From an uncultured Lachnospiraceae bacterium (GTDB lineage: Bacteria; Bacillota; Clostridia; Lachnospirales; Lachnospiraceae), in the NCBI GenBank assembly GCA_910584325.1, contig CAJTZH010000073.1, positions 1 to 13,902 on the forward strand: a stretch of 13,902 nt of DNA. The letters are read 5' to 3'. Positions within the stretch are counted from its first letter, which is position 1. Each line of letters starts with the position of its first letter. Made by a program: the position numbers and the translations under genes. Positions 1-7,199 of this stretch are shown here, piece after piece. The notes below the pieces were generated by a model. That model ran no database searches, was not told the origin of the DNA, and worked only from the letters and a program-made list of their open reading frames with translations.

Positions 1-3000
1 CCGGAAATAATATTGTCCGTGAGAAAACAGAAGTGCTATTAGTGGATGATCTTAGGGCATATTTGCGCACCCAATATGCTTCGGATGAACTGACTGAAAG
101 CGAAATTGACAGCATTATCCTTTCTTTGCGCACCGTGGGCGGCACCTTGTATGATGCAAATAAAACAGTGATGAACATGATTGTAGACGGTTTTGTGTTC
201 AATCGGGAAGATAAGGATAAAAAGGACATATTTATTGAGTTATTGAATTATAAAGAACCGGAGCAGAATATTTTTAAAATTGTTAATCAGTTGGAAATAG
301 AGGGTTATAATTATCAAATTCGTATTCCTGACGGTATTATTTATGTCAATGGACTTCCGCTTGTGGTATTGGAGTTTAAGACTGCTATCCAGGAAAATAC
401 AACCATCATGGATGCCTATACCCAGTTGACAGTCAGATATCAGAGAGATATTCCCGAAATATTTAAATACAATGCATTTGTGGTGATTTGCGATGGAGCA
501 AATAGTAAGTATGGCTCATTGTTTACAAAATATGAGTTTTTTTATGCCTGGAGAAAAGTAAATGATGACGACAAAGAAATGGACGGTATTAATTCATTGT
601 TTACTATGGTGGATGGTTTGCTTGCGAAAAACAGACTTCTTGCGGTGGTAAAGAATTTTATTTACTTTCCGGACGGAACAGATAACAATACAAAAGTTAT
701 ATGCCGTTATCCACAATTTTTTGCAGCCAATAATCTGTTTGAAAATGTTAAAGCCCATATGAAACCTGCTGGTGACGGAAAAGGCGGTACATATTTCGGA
801 ACGACGGGATGCGGCAAGAGTTATACAATGCTGTTTCTTACACGTATGCTTATGAAAAATAGTTATTTCAAAAGTCCGACAATTGTAATTATTACAGATA
901 GAACAGATTTGGATGATCAGTTATCAAAACAGTTTGTAGCGTCTAAGCAGTTTATTGGTGATAATAATGTAATAAGTATAGAATCAAGAGACAGGCTGCG
1001 TGAGGAGTTGCAAGGGAAGCCAAGCGGAGGAGTATATTTAACGACAATTCAGAAATTTACAGAAGATACACAGCTTTTAACAGACCGTTATAATGTTATT
1101 TGTATTTCGGATGAAGCACACCGTTCACAGACTAATTTTGATATGAAAGTAAGAATTACAAATGATGGCGTGAATCGGACCTATGGTTTTGCAAAGTATC
1201 TGCATGATTCCTTACCGAATGCAACTTATATTGGTTTTACAGGAACACCGATTGATGCAACATTGGAAGTGTTCGGAGATATTGTCGGACATCCTTATAC
1301 GATGACGGAAGCGGTTAAAGATGAAATTACGGTAAACCTTGTATATGATGGACGGGCAGCGAAGGTGACATTGCGTGAGGATAAATTGCAGGAAATTGAA
1401 GAGTATTATGATAAATGTGCTGACCTTGGAACATCTGAGGAACAGATAGAAGAAAGCCAGAAAGCAGTGGCGCATTTAAATGTGATTATTGGAGACCCGG
1501 AAAGATTAAAAGCAGTAGCAAAAGATTTTGTCGCCCATTATGAAAAAAGAGTAGAGGAAGGTTCAACAGTAGCGGGTAAAGCAATGTTTGTATGTGCAAA
1601 TAGATTAATTGCATATGCATTTTATTTGAATCTGATAAAACTTCGTCCTGAATGGAAAGAAAAACGAAAAGCACCGGAAGGAATAACGTTAACGGAACAA
1701 GAGGAAAAGGAATTAAAACCGATAGAAAAAGTCTGTCTTGTTATGACAAGAAATAAAGATGATAACAAAGAACTTTTTGAGCTGCTTGGAACAAAGGAAA
1801 ATAGGAAAGAGTTGGACAGGCAGTTTAAAAACGTAAAATCTAATTTCAAAATAGCTATTGTAGTTGATATGTGGTTGACGGGATTTGATGTGCCATGTCT
1901 TGATACGATATATATTGATAAACCGATTCAGCAGCATACATTGATACAGACGATATCCAGAGTCAATCGTGTCTATGAAGGTAAAGACAGGGGCGTAATT
2001 GTTGATTATATTGGTATTAAGAAAAATATGAATATGGCGCTTCGCAAATATACAAATTTTGAAAAACAAGAATTGGATGATGCCAGTCAGGCAGTTACAA
2101 TCGTGTTGGACCAGCTTGAAGTGCTGGACAGGATATTTCATAATTTTAATGCAAAAGATTACTATGAAGGAAGTCCGATTGAACAGTTAAACTGCCTAAA
2201 TAGAGCTGTGGAATATATTCAGTTAACACAGGACTTGGAACTGCGCTTTATGAGTGGTGTAAAGAAAATGAAACAGGCGTTTAACCTGTGCAGTTTGGAT
2301 GAACAGCTTTCTGATATGGATATTGAAAAAATACATTTTTACCAGGCAGTTCGTTCCGTGCTATTTAAATTGACAAAAGGGGAAGCACCTGACATTTCCC
2401 AGATGAATAGTAAGGTTCGTAAATTACTTGAGAATGCGATACAAGCTGATGGCATAGAAGAATTATTTGAGACGGGGAAGCATATCAATGTTGATATTTT
2501 CAGCGATGAGTATATGGCTCGGATTGAAAAAATCAATATGCCGAATACAAAAATAAAGGTATTGCAAAGATTACTTACTTATGCCATTGAGGAATTTAAA
2601 AAGGTAAATAAAATGAAAAGTATTGAATTTACTGAACGTATGAAAGCTGTGGTTGAAATTTACAATAACCGGAGAAAAGAAGAAATTTATGCCAATGAAG
2701 TTCTTGATGATGTGGCAACACAACTTGTCAATTTAATTCACGAATTGAAAGTTGAAAGAAATTCTTTTAAAGAAATCGGAATCGATTATGAAGAAAAAGC
2801 ATTTTATGATATTTTATTTGCCGTATCAAAAAGATATAATTTTGAGTATCCTCATGACAAGCTGATTAAATTGTCTAAAGAAATCAGATTAGTTGTAGAC
2901 GATAAAACAAAATATACCGATTGGTCTGCCAGAGAGGATATTAAGGCAAATTTACAGGTGGATTTAATTATTTTATTGGATAACTATGGCTATCCTCCGG

Positions 3001-3068
3001 GTACGATTGATGATGTTTATAAAGAAGTTTTGGAGCAGGCGGAAAATTTTAAGAAGTATGTGCAGTGA
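1..3068 (+). CDS. hsdR: Type I restriction enzyme R subunit (HsdR), 5'-truncated by the window edge
   Basis: This is the ATP-dependent DNA translocase/endonuclease subunit of a type I restriction-modification complex; it works with HsdM and HsdS, which are not in the window. Numbering from the GTG at base 33: the HSDR_N nuclease core shows D100 and E114-x-K116 (PD-(D/E)XK); Walker A GTTGCGKS is at 256-263; the DEAH box at 360-363; GFTGTP at 401-406; the second helicase domain at about 600-645, including QTISRVNR. The helical C-terminal part (about 690-1011) fits the HsdM-contact region. The frame stays open from base 3 to base 33 and encodes residues that continue the HsdR N-terminus (GNNIVREKTE then VLLVDDLR). 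No ribosome-binding site precedes the GTG. It is therefore an internal codon and the true start lies upstream of the window. All motifs are intact, so the subunit looks functional. The gene is AT-rich like the three that follow. Confidence 0.95.
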   Translation, partial: GNNIVREKTEVLLVDDLRAYLRTQYASDELTESEIDSIILSLRTVGGTLYDANKTVMNMIVDGFVFNREDKDKKDIFIELLNYKEPEQNIFKIVNQLEIEGYNYQIRIPDGIIYVNGLPLVVLEFKTAIQENTTIMDAYTQLTVRYQRDIPEIFKYNAFVVICDGANSKYGSLFTKYEFFYAWRKVNDDDKEMDGINSLFTMVDGLLAKNRLLAVVKNFIYFPDGTDNNTKVICRYPQFFAANNLFENVKAHMKPAGDGKGGTYFGTTGCGKSYTMLFLTRMLMKNSYFKSPTIVIITDRTDLDDQLSKQFVASKQFIGDNNVISIESRDRLREELQGKPSGGVYLTTIQKFTEDTQLLTDRYNVICISDEAHRSQTNFDMKVRITNDGVNRTYGFAKYLHDSLPNATYIGFTGTPIDATLEVFGDIVGHPYTMTEAVKDEITVNLVYDGRAAKVTLREDKLQEIEEYYDKCADLGTSEEQIEESQKAVAHLNVIIGDPERLKAVAKDFVAHYEKRVEEGSTVAGKAMFVCANRLIAYAFYLNLIKLRPEWKEKRKAPEGITLTEQEEKELKPIEKVCLVMTRNKDDNKELFELLGTKENRKELDRQFKNVKSNFKIAIVVDMWLTGFDVPCLDTIYIDKPIQQHTLIQTISRVNRVYEGKDRGVIVDYIGIKKNMNMALRKYTNFEKQELDDASQAVTIVLDQLEVLDRIFHNFNAKDYYEGSPIEQLNCLNRAVEYIQLTQDLELRFMSGVKKMKQAFNLCSLDEQLSDMDIEKIHFYQAVRSVLFKLTKGEAPDISQMNSKVRKLLENAIQADGIEELFETGKHINVDIFSDEYMARIEKINMPNTKIKVLQRLLTYAIEEFKKVNKMKSIEFTERMKAVVEIYNNRRKEEIYANEVLDDVATQLVNLIHELKVERNSFKEIGIDYEEKAFYDILFAVSKRYNFEYPHDKLIKLSKEIRLVVDDKTKYTDWSAREDIKANLQVDLIILLDNYGYPPGTIDDVYKEVLEQAENFKKYVQ

Positions 3069-3175
3069 TGGCTGCTTTCACTTTTGGGCTAATTATTCAA
3101 TAGGGTATCTGTAAATTTGAAAAGAAGTATGGTAAAATATGACTTAATAATCCAAAAAGTAAGGAGGCGAAGCAG

Positions 3176-4036
3176 GTGGAATCAAATAAAACGAGCAATT
3201 TGAATAGAATATTTACACGTAATATGCTTCGTCATTTCATAGAAGGAAAAGTTGATAACACATATTCGTCCGTAATAAGGCGTTATACAATTAAACCGGA
3301 CCAAAAGAGCAATAGACAATTAGTAAGCGAAATATATTGTGAATTAAAGAAAAACTATCGTAATGAATATTTTTATAAAAATACGTTGTTAAACAAATTG
3401 CTTTTGGGTGTACATAGTGTTAATACAACTACGGCATTAACAGAAGTTGCAATTGCAAAATCAAAAGCGGATTTTGTGTTAATCAATGGTAAGGCTGTCG
3501 TGTATGAGATAAAGACAGAGTTAGATAATCTTGAAAGGTTAAGTTCACAAATAGATGACTATTATAAGGCGTTTGACCACGTGGCTGTAGTTACATATGA
3601 GAAAAATTTGCATGCCTTGCAAAATGTTTTGATTAATATTGATAAACCTGTTGGAATTTATATCTTGAGAAAAAGCGGGAAGTTAGGTGTTGTAAAGAAA
3701 CCGGAAAGATATACGGATGATTTGGATAAAGAGATTTTATTTAAACTATTAAGAAAAAGCGAATATGAAGCTATAATTGTACAAAAATATGGTTATTTAC
3801 CGGAGGTTACTCAATTTCAATATTATTCAGCTTGTAAGGAACTGTTTTTACAGATATCAATAGAGGAGGCATACATACTTGTTTTGAGTCAGTTAAAAAA
3901 GAGAATGCGGCTGGAGATAGAGGAGTTTGTTAAAATACCATATGAATTAAGGTTTTTGGCTTATTTTATGGAATTGAATCATGAGGATTATCAAAAACTT
4001 GAACAATTTTTAGAATGTCAATATGGAGGTGAATAG
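3176..4036 (+). CDS. sce7726 family protein, putative PD-(D/E)XK nuclease
   Basis: First gene of a three-gene operon. The GTG start is chosen because AAGGAGG lies 8 nt upstream. The 286-residue product resembles the sce7726 family, uncharacterised proteins usually encoded beside an sce7725 family partner, as here. Visible in the sequence: E90, then AD99-F-V-L-I-N-G, then YE111-I-K113, followed by Q125-x3-Y129. This layout (D-x11-E-x-K plus a downstream QxxxY) matches the RecB/Cas4-like branch of PD-(D/E)XK nucleases, so DNA cleavage is a reasonable prediction; the assignment is mine from motifs. The C-terminal half (about 150-286) is mostly helical and charged, without recognisable motifs. 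There is no signal peptide or membrane segment, so it is cytoplasmic. The stop codon lies one base before the next start, so the two are translationally coupled. Family call fairly sure; function inferred. Confidence 0.75.
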   Translation: MESNKTSNLNRIFTRNMLRHFIEGKVDNTYSSVIRRYTIKPDQKSNRQLVSEIYCELKKNYRNEYFYKNTLLNKLLLGVHSVNTTTALTEVAIAKSKADFVLINGKAVVYEIKTELDNLERLSSQIDDYYKAFDHVAVVTYEKNLHALQNVLINIDKPVGIYILRKSGKLGVVKKPERYTDDLDKEILFKLLRKSEYEAIIVQKYGYLPEVTQFQYYSACKELFLQISIEEAYILVLSQLKKRMRLEIEEFVKIPYELRFLAYFMELNHEDYQKLEQFLECQYGGE

Positions 4037-4037
4037 G

Positions 4038-4961
4038 ATGTATTTTCCGTATTTAAGAGGACGGCAGTTTGAATTAATTGCATTACGTGAATTAGTGCAA
4101 AAAGGTATTTTAAGCAGTAAAATAATTCCGATTATAGAACCTGTGAAGTTGTCTTCTACATTAATTAAGACCATAGATGTATATGGAGAAAATGACAGAA
4201 CGCTGGCAATTATTACCAATCCCAAAGTGGGGACTTTCAGCAGTGACGTAAAAGAAGAAAAAAATCAAAAATTAAAAGAATGTTTATCTGCAAGTTTGAA
4301 AGAAAATAATAATATCCTTTTTATGAATTTACTTAGAGCAAATTCAAAGCCGGAGAGATTTATTGAAAAGCATGCAGATAATATGGGAACTATTTGCGTG
4401 GATAAAGACGCAGTGCCGGTTTATGAAGATTTTTTTGCAGAAACAGATGTAAAGTATAACTTGATACCGGATGAAAGTGGATTTAGAAGAAAAATAAGAA
4501 AAAACAGAGTTCTTTTAGCAGATAAGTTTAATAAACAAGATAGGAATAATGATTATATTGATGTTGATGATGAGCCGTTTTCAGAAGATCATTTGTATTA
4601 TTTAGAAGATCAGTATGTGGGATTTGCTGATTATTCCGTAGTAGGTGAGGACTATAATGAAACCGGCTTTGCCCCATATGCGGTTGCAATTCATATAGTT
4701 TATTTTGATAAAGATGATAGTCTTCGTGTAAAACATTTTGTATCAGATTCCAATGATGATGTAAGTGATACCGCCGGAAAGTTTAAAGAGGCATTATCGA
4801 AACTTGTAGAGTGGAATAAGAAAAAGAACCTTGATACGTTTGCGATAAAGGAATTTGAGGACTTGTATCGTCGGGAGGCTTATCCGGGTTTAGGAACAGT
4901 GAAAAAATTATCGATTATGCATCATTTAGAACTGATAGGAAAGTACTTAGATAAGGAGTAG
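4038..4961 (+). CDS. sce7725 / beta family protein
   Basis: Second gene of the operon, 307 residues. The ATG at 4038 is preferred over the in-frame ATG at 4023 because GGAGGT (4025-4030) is 7 nt upstream of 4038 and the family begins M-Y-F-P-Y-L-R-G. The N-terminus (YFPYLRGRQFELIALREL, then a KIIPIIEPVK strand at 28-37) is typical of sce7725 proteins and the related T4-type beta family. Further conserved-looking blocks are GFADYSVVGEDY at 195-206 and YPGLGTVKKLSIMHHLEL at 282-299. There is no membrane segment. The biochemical role of the family is unknown to me. Its constant pairing with sce7726 suggests a shared complex or a sensor role, but that is inference. It starts one base after the sce7726 stop and ends 3 bases before the next gene, so strict co-expression is expected. 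Confidence 0.72.
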   Translation: MYFPYLRGRQFELIALRELVQKGILSSKIIPIIEPVKLSSTLIKTIDVYGENDRTLAIITNPKVGTFSSDVKEEKNQKLKECLSASLKENNNILFMNLLRANSKPERFIEKHADNMGTICVDKDAVPVYEDFFAETDVKYNLIPDESGFRRKIRKNRVLLADKFNKQDRNNDYIDVDDEPFSEDHLYYLEDQYVGFADYSVVGEDYNETGFAPYAVAIHIVYFDKDDSLRVKHFVSDSNDDVSDTAGKFKEALSKLVEWNKKKNLDTFAIKEFEDLYRREAYPGLGTVKKLSIMHHLELIGKYLDKE

Positions 4962-4964
4962 CTT

Positions 4965-6053
4965 ATGATAATATGCGAGAGGTGCTTTTGTGATACAGAG
5001 CTGGTTTCGGTTATTCGAAGTAAAGCAGTGATTGGCGAGTGTCCGTTATGTAAAAGTAAAAATGTACATATATATGATACGGATAAGTATGAGGAATTAG
5101 GCATGTTATTTGACGAACTGATAAGCATATATACTCCTGTTTCTTTATTACCACAATCATATCCCAAATCAGATACGCGTTTGTTAAAAAGTGAATTATT
5201 AAATAATTGGAACATTTTTAATAGCAGGAGTGAGTCGGATGTATATAAAATAATTACTGCAATTTGTAAAGAAAAATATGAATATAATGAGGAATTATTT
5301 GATCAGCCGGTTGGCATTCTGGAACAATATGAACAAGAGTATTTAATGGAGCATTCACTGTTGACTACAAATTCTTGGGATGATTTTGTCAATGCGATAA
5401 AAACAAAAAACCGTTTTCATACACATTATGTTGATTTAGATTTATTGGAAAGATTTTGCTCATATATTCGTAAACCTTATAAAGCAGGAGAACTGTTTTA
5501 TCGATGTAGAATTTCGACGGAAGAAGGACTTTCTGTTGAGGAGATGGGGGCGCCACCACTTGAAAAGACGACAGATGGCAGAGCCAATGCAAGGGGGATT
5601 AGATGCCTGTATTTGGGTGATACTGCGGAAACTACAATATATGAAGCAAGAGCCGGCGCATATGATTATGTGACGGTAGGAAAGTTTAAATTAAAAAAAG
5701 ATATTATCGTAGTCGATTTAAAAAAGATTAATCAAATCAGTCCATTTATAGACGGGTTGAATTGCTTGGAATATGCGATTAATAAAGAACACCTGAATAA
5801 GATAAATAATGAAATGGGTAAGATTATGAGAAGGAGTGACAGTGCTTTAGATTATGTCCCTACACAATATATTACGGATTTTGTAAAGAGCATTATTCAT
5901 GACGGGATTGAGGAATATGCTGGGATAGAGTATAAAAGCGTGATGCATAGCGATGGATATAATTTGGCGGTGTTTGACCCTGACGTATTTGAATGTATTG
6001 AGACAAAAGTCTATAGAATTGATACAATTGATTATCGAAAACATGTTGTATAG
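4965..6053 (+). CDS. Zinc-ribbon/RES domain protein, putative NAD+-degrading effector
   Basis: Third gene of the operon; ATG 4965 follows AAGGAG at 4953-4958, which overlaps the end of the preceding gene. The 362-residue product starts with a four-cysteine zinc ribbon (C4, C7, C26, C29), continues through a helical segment (about 41-165), and ends in a RES domain: FYRCR with R180, GRANARG at 205-211, LYLGDTAETTIYEAR with E227, and S325 before GYNLAVFDP. R, E and S are the residues that name the domain. Known RES toxins (ParT/MbcT/Res) consume NAD+. Such toxins are usually about 150-230 residues and paired with an Xre antitoxin; this one is longer and no Xre gene is adjacent. The N-terminal architecture resembles proteins annotated as HEPN-associated/RES, but I see no R-x4-6-H motif. 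Likely the toxic arm of the preceding pair (inference). Confidence 0.8.
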   Translation: MIICERCFCDTELVSVIRSKAVIGECPLCKSKNVHIYDTDKYEELGMLFDELISIYTPVSLLPQSYPKSDTRLLKSELLNNWNIFNSRSESDVYKIITAICKEKYEYNEELFDQPVGILEQYEQEYLMEHSLLTTNSWDDFVNAIKTKNRFHTHYVDLDLLERFCSYIRKPYKAGELFYRCRISTEEGLSVEEMGAPPLEKTTDGRANARGIRCLYLGDTAETTIYEARAGAYDYVTVGKFKLKKDIIVVDLKKINQISPFIDGLNCLEYAINKEHLNKINNEMGKIMRRSDSALDYVPTQYITDFVKSIIHDGIEEYAGIEYKSVMHSDGYNLAVFDPDVFECIETKVYRIDTIDYRKHVV

Positions 6054-6061
6054 TAATTTTT

Positions 6062-6090
6062 CCGACAAATCTGCCGATATATATTAAAAT
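6062..6090 (+). promoter_or_regulatory. Possible sigma-A promoter for the operon starting at 6159
   Basis: CCGACA (6062-6067, four of six matches to the -35 consensus) and TAAAAT (6085-6090, five of six) are separated by 17 bp, about 70 bp before the start codon. It sits just after the RES gene, at the point where base composition changes. There is no clear terminator between RES and this site. Moderate support only. Confidence 0.4.
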
Positions 6091-6158
6091 ATACAATCCG
6101 GCATGCATGGAAGCGGCTGGGGGTGCAGAGCACGGGATTATTCAAGGAGGAATCATGT

Positions 6159-7172
6159 ATGAAAGTTGGAAATGAAGTAAAGAGTATCGCCTATGGAAAC
6201 GCGGCGGCAGCGGAGAACGGCAGCACCGCGGACAAGTCTAAAAAGGGTAAGGGGTTACGGAACGGTTCCATCAACGCCGCCAACTTAAATCTTGGTACGG
6301 ACCCTGTGGAAGAGAAACGGAAAAAGGCGCGGGAAATGGCAATGGAGCTTGTAAAAGATGTCTTTGCCAGAGAGTGCGAGTTTGACGATTCGCTCGTTTC
6401 GCGTGACAAACACGCAAAAGAACTTTTGGCTGAGAATATGGAGCACAAAGATATTCTTTCGGATATTGATAAAGAAAGAAAAAATCTGAGGGAGCTGCAT
6501 GAAATACCTGAGGGCGGCGTAGAAGATAAAGAACTGGATTTACTGCGCAAAGAAGAACGGGCGCAGAAATATCCCGATCTTGTGAAACTGTCGGACGAGG
6601 AAAAAGAACAGCTTGGCAAAATCCATGCCAGAGGTCTGACGCCGTATCAGGAAGCAGTGAGGAAACTGGACGCCGCAGAAGCGGAATACAAGGAGAAAAT
6701 CAGGGACAATGAGGGAGAAGCCCTTCAGGAGTACGGTATGGTCCGCGGTATGAAGCTGGAGCATTTAAAGCAGCATGATATGGTTGACGCCGTGACAGAA
6801 GGGGAGAAGATTATCAAGGCGGCGAGCGGCGAAATCGTTGGAATGCTCAGAGATGAAGTAAAAGATACTATTGACGAGAAGTTTGAGGAAGAGAAAGAAA
6901 AAGCCAAAGAGAAGAAAGAAGAAAAAGAAGAGCTCGAAGAAAGAATTGAAGAGGCAAAAGCCGACGCAGACAAATATGACGAAGTAAAGGCGAAAAGGGA
7001 AGAAAAAGAACGGGAGAAGATGTACGAAATCAGTACGTCGATGGACGTTGTCAAGCAGGGAAAAGAGGCGGAAGCGCTGCCGGATGATGAAAAATCGATG
7101 ACGCAGGTCATTAACGAGCTGATGCTTTCGACAGAGGATATCAAAGGTCTGGTTGTAGACGAGAAATTATAA
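6159..7172 (+). CDS. Uncharacterised charged coiled-coil protein
   Basis: The start at ATG 6159 is set by AAGGAGG at 6144-6150, 8 nt upstream; an in-frame GTG at 6123 would place that site inside the gene. The 337-residue product is very rich in Lys, Glu and Asp and has a single cysteine (C73). The N-terminus has an Ala/Gly/Ser/Lys-rich tract (11-38), then INAANLNLGTDPVEEKRKKA (38-57), a block I associate with uncharacterised Lachnospiraceae proteins. Residues about 232-290 form an almost uninterrupted K/E heptad-like stretch, a predicted long coiled coil. No signal peptide, membrane segment or enzyme motif is visible. It sits 27 bp before the GH43 gene with only a ribosome-binding site between, so co-transcription is likely. 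I cannot assign a function; a structural or scaffolding role would be a guess. Confidence 0.8.
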   Translation: MKVGNEVKSIAYGNAAAAENGSTADKSKKGKGLRNGSINAANLNLGTDPVEEKRKKAREMAMELVKDVFARECEFDDSLVSRDKHAKELLAENMEHKDILSDIDKERKNLRELHEIPEGGVEDKELDLLRKEERAQKYPDLVKLSDEEKEQLGKIHARGLTPYQEAVRKLDAAEAEYKEKIRDNEGEALQEYGMVRGMKLEHLKQHDMVDAVTEGEKIIKAASGEIVGMLRDEVKDTIDEKFEEEKEKAKEKKEEKEELEERIEEAKADADKYDEVKAKREEKEREKMYEISTSMDVVKQGKEAEALPDDEKSMTQVINELMLSTEDIKGLVVDEKL

Positions 7173-7199
7173 CAGATTGCATATAACAGGAGGAAACGA

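Noticed and set aside
33..35. GTG as the start codon of hsdR
   Set aside because: The frame is open to the window edge, the upstream codons continue the HsdR N-terminal sequence, and there is no ribosome-binding site.
1713..2141. 142-codon minus-strand reading frame inside hsdR
   Set aside because: Antisense shadow of the conserved helicase region; low-complexity I/F/N-rich product.
3110..3143. Promoter for the three-gene operon
   Set aside because: TTGAAA (3117-3122) and TAAAAT (3133-3138) are only 10 bp apart, and other pairings such as TATGAC at 15 bp are weak. A promoter here is plausible, but no single pair is convincing.
5085..5460. HEPN ribonuclease active site in the N-terminal part of the RES protein
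   Set aside because: No R-x4-6-H motif could be found, so only a helical segment can be claimed.
6054..6120. Terminator after the RES gene
   Set aside because: GCCG (6072) can pair with CGGC (6098) around an AT-rich segment, but the stem is imperfect and no T-run follows.
6123..6158. GTG start 12 codons upstream for the coiled-coil protein
   Set aside because: It would put the AAGGAGG site inside the gene; the ATG at 6159 has ideal spacing.
6191..7144. Minus-strand reading frames opposite the coiled-coil gene
   Set aside because: Ser/Phe-rich translations are the expected antisense of K/E-rich codons; they have no start signals.
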